A stretch of DNA of 54,827 bases from Perkinsus olseni (taxonomy: Eukaryota; Perkinsozoa; Perkinsida), in the NCBI GenBank assembly GCA_013115125.1, contig JABANN010000193.1, positions 1 to 54,827 on the forward strand. Direction: 5' to 3'. This document shows positions 22,875 to 34,384 of the stretch, piece by piece. The stretch's first letter is position 1, and each line of letters begins with the position of its first letter. The position numbers and the translations under genes were made by a program. The notes beneath the pieces were generated by a model. The model made no database searches. It was given only the letters and a program-made list of their open reading frames with translations, and was not told where the DNA came from.

Positions 22875-23473
22875 GGATGAACGACAAGCTGCCGATACCT
22901 ACAAGCCACACCACTCAACTGAGGCCTAGCCGGGCGGACCATTGAGAGAACTGCCAAGAAGAGCCACTCCAGATCACGGCCGCCGGTCAATTCCGAACAG
23001 ACTATGTATTGTGCGGCGGAATTTGGAGCACTCTCTTCGCAACACCGTCCCTTAATAACGCCAACCACATCACAAACATGCCGTACTGCATCGGATGTGC
23101 TGCTACAGAAGCCTCTCGGTTGCTGGCTCCAAGCCGCCTCCAAGAAGAACGATGTCGGTAGCTGTCTTCGGCTGGTCTGTGCAGCACCGGCGAGCGTCGC
23201 TAAGCTCTTGCTGATCGATGGGTGACACAGTAGGCCTCCTATTCGTCGGCTGGCCAATACCGACATTCGTAAAGAGGATGCTGCCAAGAGATTCTCCCAA
23301 CCTCCATTGAAGCGACTAACTCGACCCATGCTCGTCATACACTTGAGAAACTCGGTAGCACAAGGTGTTTACCGGCGCACACTACAGTGTGGCCGAAGGT
23401 TGGTGATTCAATCTGGGTAGTAGCAACAAGCCGACAACTCACTACGTCCTCGTAAAGGGACGAGTGATGGCGT
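22875..23473. other. Spacer between aminopeptidase copies 3 and 4
   Basis: A roughly 600-base gap, the longest in the array. Short frames on both strands lack any protein character. It presumably holds the promoter or trans-splice acceptor of copy 3 and the 3' flank of copy 4. Confidence 0.45.
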
Positions 23474-26258
23474 TTACAAATTCTCCCAGTACTCTGCAGT
23501 AGCGACTGCGCTGCTCTTGGCTCGCTCGACCATGGCCGCATTGGAGCGGATGTTCTCGGCAATCTGGGAGATGGTTCGGGAGATCTGAGAACAACGCATG
23601 CCAACGAGCCTCTTCGAAAAGATACTCCGCACGGGCAAAAAAAAACCTAGCCAACTTACGGAAGTGAGGTCGTTTTCCCTGCCTAGTCTCTCAACGCTGT
23701 CCGCCATCTCGTAGGTGAAGCCCTTCCTAGTGCAGTTGAGTATGACTCCAGCCAGTAGGGAAGAGCTTGCGGTGGCGACACGGGCTTGGCAGGCCTTGAT
23801 GTTGTTCAACAACCACTTCCAGGTCATCTCAGCGGCGTCCTGAGTTGATATGCGGACGCCTCCCATCGGGTAGAAGTAGTCCTGGGGCTTGATGAAGTTG
23901 GTGAGGCACATATCTAGGGTGCGCTTCTTGAGGGCGGGGCTGGCGATGAAACCAAGGCTGACGTAAATGTCCATCCTGCAGCCTTGAGGGGTCTCGTATT
24001 TCTCAGCGGTTTTGATGAGCTCCTTCCACAACTCCTCTCCGACTGCTGCATCACTACCGGCCAAAGCCAACCGGAAGACCGGAACTCTGACATCCTCGGC
24101 GAGGGAGTCGGGGTTCTCGAGGAAGCCACGGGTCATCTCGGCGCATTTGGCGGCGAGAGATTTGTCAGATGAGCAGTGCTGCGACGCCAAACTGGCCAAG
24201 CAGGCTCGGAGTTGACGATCCTTCGGAGTCTCCCCGGTCTTCCTTTCCCAGCCGACCTTCTCTAACAAGGGAGTTATCATACCCGACACCAACTTGTCGA
24301 GTTCAGCAGTGCGGCCGAGGCCGGTGCAAATAGTGGACAGACCAGCGATGAGGTTGGAGAGGGCGTCCCAGACATCAGCGTCGGTCTCGTTCCTGTACGC
24401 CTTCAACACTCGAGGAGCATCTTCGGGGCTGACGCGTCCGGCTTTAGTCAGGGCGAAGATATCACCCAAAAGGTTAACCCTGTTGGGGACGGGGACGGTC
24501 TTGTCGGTCACGCCGGCCAGGATCTTCGCATTCTCCTCAGCGGAAGTGTAATGGACCCTGTAGGGCACCCACGCGCCGTAGTTGAGGAGAGCCCACTTGC
24601 CGTTGCCGACATCAATGGTCTCAGACTTCTCACGCATCATAGTCAGTCTGCCCATCTCACCAGCCGGTGTCTTCTCATCCCCGACGAGGATCGGCACCAC
24701 CCACTTCTTCTCCTCGTCCCCCTCCTTTACCGAGCCATCGGATAGGAACCAACTTTGTGTGACTTTACAGTTACCATTGGAGTCACGAGGGCCGACCTCC
24801 AATACAGGATAACCCATCTGGTCTGTCCAGGAATCCATCATCTCACGAACTGGTTGACCAGACACCTACACAAAGGAGCGATATACGAGGGCAGCATCAC
24901 AACCCACAGTCTCAGGCAACACAACACTAGACAACTCCTAATAAGCACCGATCCCAATGCGTCAAGTACCTTCTCCAAAGCGTCCCACAAGTCCTCCGTC
25001 ACGGAGTTGCCATACTCGTGAGCATGCATGTACCGACGAACGCCCTCTTGGAACTTCTCAGCACCAAGTACGGCCCACAACTGCCGCACGACTGCAGAGC
25101 CCTTCTCGTAAGATATGTGGTCGAACACCTGAAGAACTCCATACCGATAGAGTCCCCATGAAACCCATGCTTACCTGATCGACCTCCTCAGCATGATAGA
25201 TGGGCACAACAATAGGATGACTCGAACGCAGTCCATCGAGCTCAAGACCACCTTCGAAAAATTGATGAACGTATCTGTCAACATCGGTCCGGTGCATGGA
25301 GAGCATCAGCCGCCCGTGCTACGTATTCCACATGCCCAGCTCAGGGTAAAGGGCATCGGCACTGAGGTTCTCCATGAAGGAGGCGAAGCTCTCATTCAGC
25401 CAGATACCATCCCACCAGTCCATCGTGACGAGATTGCCGAACCACTGGTGAGCCAGCTCGTGAGTAACGGTGGAAGTGATGCGAGCCCGACGCTTCGTTG
25501 ACAACTGCACACGGGATAAAGTAGTGACGTCGAATGAGAGGCGACGGATGGGCTACCTTATCGGGGTTACACAGGAGATCGATCTCCCTGTAGGTGACGA
25601 GGCCCCAGTTTTCCATGGCCCCCATGGCAAAGTCAGGGACAGCTATGAGGTCAAGCTTAGGTAAAGGGTAAGGAATACCGAAGAACTCCTCGTACCTGCA
25701 CGAACACTACTGCTCTGAGTCTCATTACAGCTCGCGCAGTACCAAGCTAAGACTCTCGTGGCGACCTCGAGGGCGTATCCACACTGTGCCTGCTTCCCTG
25801 GTGTGCACAATACGCGGACCTAGACAGAAGCACATGACCACCTTGCCACTACTGTCCCCATGGCAGCCCTCCGTCTCAGCGCCTCGATTGACCATAAAAC
25901 GGGGGGACATATTCTCATACGACGCGCTACAACATCGGCTGGTGTAACCGTCAGATACCTACCAGGGTTCCCTTCTTCGTAGTATCCTGGACAAACTCGA
26001 ACTGTCCGACACAGAATGCCACAAGATAGGAGCTCATCTTGGGAGATGGCATGAACTCCACCGTCTGGTAGGATCGATAGAAAGCTCCTTCGCGTTAAGC
26101 TTGATCGTCTTGGTCGGTTTCGTCACCGCCAGAGAGACTTTCGAGGTTCCTTGGAAACGGAAGTTGTCGAAATTAGGCTTGAGATGAATATCATACTCGC
26201 TGATGACGATGTTGTCAGGAAGCACATAGCGTGCAGACTGCTCACCAGGACTGGACAT
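23474..26258 (-). pseudogene. M1 zinc aminopeptidase, copy 4, N-terminal exons deleted
   Basis: The first exon starts MSSPGEQSARYVLPDN and reads EYDIHLKPNFDNFRFQG up to KELSID. At about 26,070 it runs directly into the middle of what is exon four in the other copies ([18 protein letters not shown]). Exons two and three and part of four, about 135 residues including the YVGTLND block and the TQMEA...DEP block, are missing, and the two parts are in different frames. Downstream everything looks intact: [28 protein letters not shown] with [15 protein letters not shown], the C domain and a last exon (ISRTISQIAENIRSNA) ending at 23474. The last 75-base intron is open in frame. It is either a recent pseudogene or a gene used from an internal start. 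An assembly error is possible but less likely, as the joined exons are not homologous. Confidence 0.7.
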
Positions 26259-27637
26259 AACCGATGAACGTGCTAATGAGACCTGCAACAAGCACCCTTT
26301 CTACACTCCTGGCGACTTTTCGAGAGATTCAATACAGCCCTTGGCGTGCATCCTTCCACCCACGAGCGCTCATTCTCTCCTTCAAGTTCGATTCGACCGA
26401 TCCACAACTACTTGCGATTCTGAAGCGAAATCTGCCCGTTGAGGTTGTATTCGACTCGGGGCAGCAGCGCTGTGGAAGAGGGGGCTAGAAGAGGCCCTCG
26501 TGGTCAGAAATGCCCGAGAGAGCATAGCTGCGCTGCTCTTTAGTGCACATCGCTTCGCTATCGAAGACGACAATACACCAAGTGCGGCCATTGGAAAGGA
26601 GATGGTCACACCACTATACCCAGGAGAATCACTTTGGACCGGTTCCAGGCTGCGCCGGGGCTCGACAGAACAGGTCTAAGCCCGAGAGGATCACACAAAG
26701 ACTGTCTCCTCTTTGTGGAGGATAGTCTCCGCAACGTGAAGTTCTTGTCCCATTTGAAGAGCTTTCAGTGGGCCTGAGTGTGAACCGATTCGGGAGACGC
26801 CCGGATGTCAGCGCGCCCATAGCGCGGTATTGTCAACTGGCACTTGCCATAATGACAAGTGTCAGAACTTGAGTAGAGTCACGAAGCTTGAGGATGCCCT
26901 CGAGTATGCCTCTTCTGTTATGTTGTCCATCATCAGTTATGGAAAGGACGAGACCCTCTGCCGTTGCTGCGGATTCCGAAGTGCGGAAGGAATTAACACA
27001 GTGTGTGCGCACGCGTGCACTGCACGCATGTGAGCATCACGAGTCGCGGTTCACGACGTAAACGGTAGAGTCATTTCCAACACCAACAAATACTCAACAA
27101 GAGCGTTCATAATCAACCGGAGTCCCGACATCCGGCCGATAATGGCATACGAGACGTTCGGTGAACCCACTTAATCAAGATAACGGTAGAATACGGATTC
27201 TGCCGTTCGAGAACGTAACACGGATAGACAACAGGGAGATCTGAAGCTTTGATATTATCAAGCTAGGATGACATAGCTCCTAACGGGATCCAGTCAGTCG
27301 AGCTCGGCGGAGTCAACTGGAGGTTCAAGAAACAAGGTGGTGAGCGCCCGGGTGGGGCTGGGAGAATGCGAGGCGACCACGCCTAGAGTCACTGACATTG
27401 CCGGATTCGCCCTGGGTAATACCGCATCTTATCAGAGGGAACCGCAACACAACATAGCTATTTCACTGTGGAGGAACATCCACGTATGAAAATGCGGTGG
27501 TACTGAAAAGTGCGTGGTACGATGAAAGTGGCGGACGTCATACAAGCATGAACGGTTCATAAATGCCGAATCATACACATCGTACGGAGAACAAGCACTT
27601 GACCATACTCAAGGGAGGCAGGGCACCAGCCGACCAC
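26259..27637. other. Gene-poor stretch between aminopeptidase array and transporter
   Basis: No supported gene in about 1.4 kb. One short run of alternating purine and pyrimidine occurs at 27001-27020. The 3' part is presumably the downstream flank of the minus-strand transporter gene. Confidence 0.5.
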
Positions 27638-29299
27638 TCATTCAGACTGAGCATCTTCGACATCCTTGTCCACCGGAGAGTTCCACTTCTCGAGTAACCA
27701 TCTGAAGGGAGAGTCGGTGGTAGCCGACGCGCGCTGAGCATCCGGGAGTATAGCCTCGTTCATGCGCACGTTAGGGAGTAGCCAGAGAAACCCCAACGGG
27801 ACCAGCTGGACTCCGATGCAAACCAAAGAGACTTTCCAGAGGTTATCAAACTGACTGGACTCGTCGACGCCAGGAAGACCTCGAGGATCCACTCCCAGGC
27901 TTTTGCTGATGAAACCCGTTATCGAGCCAGTGCTCATGAACGCAAAGTTGAACGAACCAGCGAGGAGGGCAAACATCAACCCCTCGACATTCTGCGGGCA
28001 CATGTAAGACAGCATCAGAAAGCCCGGCATGTAGATGAGTATCTGACCAACCTGTACGAGAGCGGTACTGCCGATAACGAAGACCTTGTCCGGTATACCC
28101 AGGCTAAGGTTGAGGCGAGAGTAGATGATAGGGTCTCCTAGCTGTAGAATAAATATGACAATTATGATAACAACATAAACTCGACGATAAGTCCACGTAG
28201 CCATGAAGCGAGTGACGATAATCACACTCACTACACCGGCGAGAATACCGACCGTATTGACGACAGAGCCATAGAAAAAAGCAGAGAAATTGGGGCCTCC
28301 AGGAAACTGAACTGCATCGTCGGTGAAAAAGTATTGCGCTGGTCCTGAGGGTTGAAGTCGTGTGGCACCAGTTATGCACTTGAAAAGCACCAGCCTCCCT
28401 ATCACAGGCTTCAGCAGCATCGAGGATGCAGTTAGCATGAGAACCAATAGAAGGCACAGCATCACAAAGTTTACTGTGAAGGAGCCAACGACAACTGATA
28501 CCACAGAGTAAACCACGACTATTGCGCCGACGAGTAGCGACAGACAAACGAGTTCAGGTTGCTCCTTCCACAACTTCTTCCGTTCAGCACGCGCCCAAAC
28601 TGCGCTACGCTTCTCCTCGCCGAAGTAGTTCAGCAAGACCGGGACGACGAGAGCAGCTGAGGGGAGGAGGGTTGTGCCCAGCGCCCATTGAGAGCCCGTA
28701 TGACCTCCGATGTTAGGCGCGTATTGGACGATAACTCCTGAGAGAAAACCCGCAAGAAGTCCAACTATCTTCTGACCAGCCGTGACGTAACCGACTAGAG
28801 CCGGGCCATCGACTGGGTTGTCCGATACCTTCCGAGAATAAACAGCTTCAGAGAGGAGATCAGCGCAGGTGATCCAATAGAAGATCATCATGAACAGCCC
28901 AATGATGCCGTACGAGACCACCGTGGGGGAGGGCACGATGAGAACTGCCAGAAGGGTTCCAGCTATACCGATTGCCCCCGCACCAACAAGGTAAGGCATT
29001 CTTCTGTAGCCAAAGAGAGGGAAGCAGTCCGAGAGGAGACCGACCCATGGCTTCAGTGCAAACGGCATGAACACGATGCTCATGTAGCGGTCCATCAACG
29101 GCCCGGGTACGTTCATATCCTGGAGATAGAATCTGACGACACTGTTGACCATCAGGTAGCAGTATCCCTTGGGCCAGTGTATTGTGAAGTGCAGGACAAC
29201 CAGGAGTCTCCATCCGAAGGCATCAGAAAGTCTTCGGAAGAAGCCCGATAACGGTATTGACGAAGCAACCTTAGAAAAGCTCGTCGGAGACGCAGCCAT
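27638..29299 (-). CDS. Folate-biopterin transporter (BT1/FBT family)
   Basis: A single-exon membrane protein of 553 residues. It matches the BT1 family of the major facilitator superfamily, which carries folates and pterins in kinetoplastids, apicomplexans and plants: KGYCYLMVNSVVRFYLQD followed by MSIVFMPFALKPWVGLLSD and FGYRRMPYLV, a spacing typical of the first three helices and their loop. About twelve hydrophobic segments follow. The start is the ATG at 29299; a TTG just before it is not a credible start. Near the second-half helices are QVGQILIYMPGFLMLSYM and the LAGSFNFAFMSTGSITGF block. The C-terminus is short and charged (NSPVDKDVEDAQSE). No introns or breaks are seen. The family call is firm; the substrate could be folate, biopterin or a related metabolite. 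Confidence 0.88.
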   Translation of the reverse strand: MAASPTSFSKVASSIPLSGFFRRLSDAFGWRLLVVLHFTIHWPKGYCYLMVNSVVRFYLQDMNVPGPLMDRYMSIVFMPFALKPWVGLLSDCFPLFGYRRMPYLVGAGAIGIAGTLLAVLIVPSPTVVSYGIIGLFMMIFYWITCADLLSEAVYSRKVSDNPVDGPALVGYVTAGQKIVGLLAGFLSGVIVQYAPNIGGHTGSQWALGTTLLPSAALVVPVLLNYFGEEKRSAVWARAERKKLWKEQPELVCLSLLVGAIVVVYSVVSVVVGSFTVNFVMLCLLLVLMLTASSMLLKPVIGRLVLFKCITGATRLQPSGPAQYFFTDDAVQFPGGPNFSAFFYGSVVNTVGILAGVVSVIIVTRFMATWTYRRVYVVIIIVIFILQLGDPIIYSRLNLSLGIPDKVFVIGSTALVQVGQILIYMPGFLMLSYMCPQNVEGLMFALLAGSFNFAFMSTGSITGFISKSLGVDPRGLPGVDESSQFDNLWKVSLVCIGVQLVPLGFLWLLPNVRMNEAILPDAQRASATTDSPFRWLLEKWNSPVDKDVEDAQSE

Positions 29300-30063
29300 C
29301 AATGTATTGAAGAAAGGCCTGAATTCATGAATTCGAAACAGAATCCATGACCAGTACGTTCGCGATCGACATTCTCACGCAAGCACGAGAAGTCTTTGTA
29401 TTCAACTCCCTGATAGAGCCTCGACCGGGCTCACAACCGAAAGCCGCCTCGCAGCGCACCTACGTCGCCCTTAGATTCCTTGCCGCGAAACCAGGATCTT
29501 CACACCGATGGCCCCACTGAATTTGTCACTCCAAGAAAAACAGAGACTGGCCAAAGGGTCGAAGACGACGGACAATGACATCAAAAACATGCAAGAAGCA
29601 GGATCAAACACTGGCCTAAAGGCATGGCCCCTACGGCATCACAGGGACCACCACTCCTTCGAATGCATCCATGGACCCTGACAATAGCAAACGCTCCCTC
29701 CGCTCTACGACAATCCGAGATAGTGGGACGAAGTCTCCGACAGCACGACCTACGGCTTAGATGCTCTGGTATGTCACTTGAGGAGCTCAGGTCCAGCCTA
29801 GTGAAGCGGATATCATCGACGCTGGTCATCGGCCCTTCGGGTAATATAACGTGCCGCGATTTGAACCTGGGTCATGCCAGGGCGAGTCCGGTCGAACAGA
29901 AGAGATCTCTAAGCTAGAGAGACGTTTCACGGTGAAACCCATGGCTCTGGAAGCTCACAGTCTAGGCTGCTGCTCTTTTTCTCTTGCGAGTGCTCTAGCT
30001 TGAATGAGATCTCCATGAAAGCTCCATGAATGCCACGAGGCCTTTCTCCGCCGAATCCCGACC
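29300..30063. other. Intergenic stretch, nothing recognised
   Basis: This is the 5' flank of the transporter and 3' flank of the next minus-strand gene. A T-loop-like string near 29,860 was examined and does not fold as a tRNA. Confidence 0.45.
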
Positions 30064-32987
30064 TCACCGTTGCAAGGCCTTGGCTACTGACTTCACGCAG
30101 CTTTCGTCAATCTTAGAGTAATTCGTCGAGCTCTTCCGGCATCTACTTAGCCACTTGAGCAACAGATCGTCGCTGGGCATATGTACTGGGCAGGGAGGTC
30201 TAGCTGGAGGAGGTCGGACATCCTGCGGAAAGAACAAGGAGACGGTCGTCATCTCAGTTCCGTTGGAGGTCCGGAGAGGTGTCCTCACATCCCCAGTGCC
30301 GGCCTTCGTTTTGTCGGTAGCTGCCGCCACGGAATGAGTCGCCAACCGGTCCTGCCGCCAGCTCTCCACCTTCTTCCAGTACCTGCACTCACGATTACTC
30401 AAGTTCGTGATCACGACACAAGTTTCCGTGAATCGTCGTTGAGCGGACAGCCAGCGATCAAATGTTGCGTATACGTGAGAATTGTTCCAGTGCCAAACGC
30501 GCAGAAAGCTTTTAATTCGGGATGGAGGAAAGGCCTGTAAAATGGCGCTCTTACTTATCCATAGCGTCGTGCCATGCATAGATGTGCGGCAGGAGAGCGA
30601 AACGCCGGAACCTCAGCTCGTTCTCAACGAATTGCCGCCTGAGGAAATCCGAGAGGATGAGCAGTCACCCATTACTATGGGGACTATGGGACAGTTCACG
30701 CAACCCAATAGGGAACCAAGCCGAACCGTGCGGTGGCATTCTGCTGCAGAGCTTCGACAGTCCGCTCGAGGGAAGTGGCAGAAGGCTACCTGACTTGCTC
30801 CGGCAAAAGTGCCACCTTCACCCTCTCTTGAAGGGTGAGCTGGATCTCCCCCACACCTTTCGTCGAAACCCGTCGGGTTTTGGACTGCTTCACAGAAGCC
30901 CGTCGGCTCGTTGCAGCACCGCCAGACGCTGAAGATGAATCAACAGACATGCGAAGCCAAGTAAGATCGCGGTGCTGTTCACCTGCAGCGGGTGAGGGAT
31001 GTGCGGCACTGAGCTCCTTCGAAAGCACCTGTGTTAGACACCTATCCATCTGCAAATACCAATCCAGCGCCCCTCGGTCGACGGCCGAGCTTCCCCTGCC
31101 GTCTAGCTTACTTGGCGCTCGAATCTCATCCACCGGTCGCAGCACAGCTGTGTATTCCTGTCAAACCGTGCCTTGGCAGCTCGCCAGGCTCTCTGTATGC
31201 GACGGCATTGCTCGTGGAACTTCCTCGTCGCCAGCATTATCTTGCCGGCGGTCCTGAACGTGAGGCCCTAGTCCCTTCACCAAGCCTAGCGCGCCCGCAT
31301 AACACAGGCTGTGGCCTAGCTGGTTAAGATTGATACTGCTTGCGGCGGCCTCTCGCCTCTGCTACCGTAATACACGAGAAGTTACAATCACGGGCAGAGA
31401 GCTCACCTCCACGATTTTAGGCAGCCCATTACCACCATTGCAGCTCTCCTTCGGCGACTGACACAAAAACCTTGACTTCGAGTACGCCTCTTCAAGGCGC
31501 CGACCGTATATTCAGTCGTAAAGCGAAGTATGCCTGCAGGAATGGGACGAGCTTTTGGACCTCTTCGCTGGCCATTAGTCGCTCCAGCTCTTGCTGCTGA
31601 GCCAGTACAGCCTCGTACCTTCACAGTAGCCGGATAGAAAAAGTCGCAACTGTCCGAGCCCGCAACTAAATATATGCCTACTGCATTCTAGCAAGGGTCG
31701 TTCGGGGCGCGCCCTGCCTCGAGCTGCCGGCTGCTCCTAGGTTACCTGCGATGGACACAGGAGAGGAAGCTCCAAGGAATTAGGTGCGAGCGTGGGGCGG
31801 ACGTCAGCCGCGGCGCTACCTCGCTTCATTCTCAGGAGATTCACTTCGTCCATCACGAAGCACATGAAACTGGCGAAAGCAAGAGCGCCCTGAAAAATGG
31901 ATGTAGGACGATTCCCGGCAACCGGTGAACAATATGAACATTCAAATAGTGCAGACAAGGGCAAACTAGGTGGAATCGAACATGGACAGTCGGGGCTCGG
32001 GAATCCGGAAAGCTCGCGACTATTTAGTGTCTCTCGACGTCCAAGTTCTCACTGTAAATCACGAAGGAGACAACGGCAACAGTTGCCGTGGTGAATTGCC
32101 GGGCAACTCACCAGCCAGTTGCCTTGAGTTCTTTTCCTCTGCTCTTCGGCCTTCCCATGACGCTTCCACTTCTCGATCTCCTCCATCTACAGAAGACCGC
32201 CGGCTCTCGGTTCGCGGCCACCTTTTGAGAGCTCACCCGCCTCGCCTTCAGAAGCAAAGCCGCTTCAACGCGAGCCTCTCTAGATGCTTCGCTGGCGACC
32301 AATCGCTGCAGCTGACCACCGAACAAGGACAGTCCGGATGAACTAGAAAAGTAGTGTTCAACTCACAGCGAGATCCCGTCGACATTCCCAGTCGTACGCC
32401 TGCTGTTTACGGTGCATTAAAACAGCCTCGGGAGCATACATCGAGTTTATGTATCTACAGCGCGCAGAACACGATGATGGCGAGGAGTGGTAGGTGCAGC
32501 TTACTCCGAGGAGGAATTCCGCAGGAGAATATCTGACGTCTCGGAATGTCCAGAGTAGAGCGATCTCGAATCATCAGAGCCCATCGTGGAACCTACACAT
32601 CCAAAGCTAGGAGCACACTCGCAGCCTTCGCGTCCATCGAGGTGAGGCAGGTGTCAATACCAAGACAGATGGCCACTGATCGTTCGGCGAAGGATCTCCA
32701 GTGAACTCGGACAAGGCTTGGGCCAAGGATGGTTAACTGTCGCTCAGTATTAGTCAACGCTCCGTCGAGTCAGCCACACGCGAGACGTCAACGTCGCCAT
32801 TCACTAGAGCCCTCACGGTAATAAACATCATCTTAGACCTCATCACCTTTGATGACACTCTCCAGGAGCCCAATTCGGACGGAGTGAGTACCGTCATCAG
32901 CTCGCCTCTGATAACGGTAACTGACAAAGCTAGCGGCTGCTTCGGGTTTAACACCATGCGATTGTCGCGTGGCAAGAGAAGTTCCAT
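30064..32987 (-). CDS. Coiled-coil/IQ-motif protein, Sfi1-like W-rich helices
   Basis: A minus-strand gene of many small exons, recognised by a string of high-quality helical pieces with GT-AG borders: MELLLPRDNRMVLNPKQPLA (ATG at 32987), AICLGIDTCLTSMDAKAAS, YAPEAVLMHRKQQAYDWE, LQRLVASEASREARVEAALL, EEIEKWKRHGKAEEQRKR, LAQQQELERLMASEEVQKLV, an IQ-like stretch IQRAWRAAKARFDRN followed by CCDRWMRFERQ, RQFVENELRFRRFALLPHIY with AWHDAMDK, and RVWHWNNSHVYATFDRWL. The last exon ends KSVAKALQR at 30064. Regularly spaced Trp within basic helices plus an IQ motif suggest a calmodulin- or centrin-binding protein, as in Sfi1 of the centrosome or basal body. The overall exon chain is an inference and could be two genes. 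Confidence 0.5.
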
Positions 32988-33109
32988 AAAGACCGTTGAA
33001 GTTTGGCCCACAGACGGCGGTCGAACAGGAGGCCACGTGCCGAATGAGGTGGAGACTATGGAACATTCATACTCTATTCAGATTAGAAGCAGCCCAAATC
33101 ATCCCAAAT

Positions 33110-34384
33110 CTACATCTTGATTCGCTCGAGCTGTGCTTGGCGTCTCATAGCCATTTCACACTCGAAATCAGTCATCGTGTCCGCAGGCCGCAGTCGCTTC
33201 TTCTTCTTAGGCTCGGGTGTAACTGCATGGGATCAACCACAACATAAACTACGCGAACAGGTGGTGAGGCAGTTCCACGAGACACTCCCTTCGCCAGTCG
33301 GGGACAATGCTACTCGTGCGTACAAACGGTGGTGTGATCGATGGACTCAGGGACTCAGACCCGCACAGAGAAAGCTGTGGCGTACCAATCTTGATCTTGT
33401 ATCCGCCAACAGAGGGTTCGAAGCCTGCGTGTCTTCGTATCAGCTGCGTGATCGACTGTTGCACATCAAGAGCACCTGAAACCAGTCCAGAGCTTAGCAT
33501 CACCCCGGTCTTGGCGGAGCGATGCAATTTGTTAGAGAGCCTTCAGCGGAATACAACACCCTTCTTCGCATGCTAACACAGGGAGGACTTATGCCGCCGG
33601 AAGGGTCTATGTACACGTCCTCGCATTGGTTCAGCATTGAGAGTACGGGTGAGCCGCTAACGTGGGATCGCCCGGAAACACATAGATAACGAAGACCAAA
33701 CCGAACTCGACAGAGAGGTCACGTCAGTTCTGAGGCGTACAGAATGATCGGAGCACGACAGAACCTCTCCAGTATGAGCTGTGCAACAGAAGGCTCTCTA
33801 AGCATTCCGGATAATGCCCCACTCCCAACTACGACGTGTCAGCAGGAAAAAGCGCTTACTCTTCTCGAAGCTCCCCAGGGCCTTGGCGTGCTCCTGCCGT
33901 TCTCTCCGTGCGTCAGCCCTAAAGAAAACACTCCGAGCGAACTGGCCCATCCTTCGCCCCGATAGCGTAGTAATTTCGACCCCGACCATCCGCAGTCGCG
34001 TCCAACCTACCCAAAGCCCCGCCGCCTGCTGCCAGCTTTGAGTAGCCGAGCACAAATCATATTTCTCTCCCTCATCGGTTCCGACAGCTCCGGGCCACTG
34101 AAGCGACTCCGCAGGCTCGCCCCACTCAATGACACCTGAGGCGCAGCTCAGAAGGAGCAACCGGCGTCCACATGATGGTTCGTTCTCCCACCTTCAAGGG
34201 GCCACTAGGATGCCCCTCAGGGTCTGAGGATGGCAAACTTTTCCTCGGCGGGCCTCGAGGCGGTGAACCCTGATCAGCGAAACCATCCACGACCACTCAG
34301 CCGAACCGGAGCTTCTCAGAGAGAAGGTCTCACATGTCCGGACGGAGATTCCCGAGTGGAGACGTGACGCTCGTGCCGTGCCAT
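33110..34384 (-). CDS. Hypothetical protein with basic C-terminus
   Basis: Exons with in-phase joins: a start MARHERHVSTRESPSG (ATG at 34384), then SPPRGPPRKSLPSSDPEGHP leading to VGERTIMWTPVAPSELRLR, a central exon near 33,640 (SPVLSMLNQCEDVYIDPSGG), GALDVQQSITQLIRRHAGFE with PSVGGYKIKI, and a final exon TPEPKKKKRLRPADTM ending AQLERIKM at a TAG (33110-33112). The KKKKR run is a candidate nuclear signal. No domain was recognised. The central region around 33,800-34,110 also reads open (GTDEGEKYDLCSATQSWQQA) and is probably included. The gene stops 122 bases before the next minus-strand start. Confidence 0.5.

Noticed and set aside
29840-29890. T-loop-like string on the minus strand (ggttcaaatc)
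   Set aside because: The arms do not pair and no D-arm or anticodon arm is found upstream.
31305-31380. tRNA-like A-box (tggcctagctggttaag)
   Set aside because: No matching T-arm or acceptor stem follows within tRNA distance.
33405-33430. tRNA B-box-like string (gggttcgaagcc)
   Set aside because: The flanking bases do not form a T-stem, and the stretch is coding on the minus strand (RRHAGFEPS).
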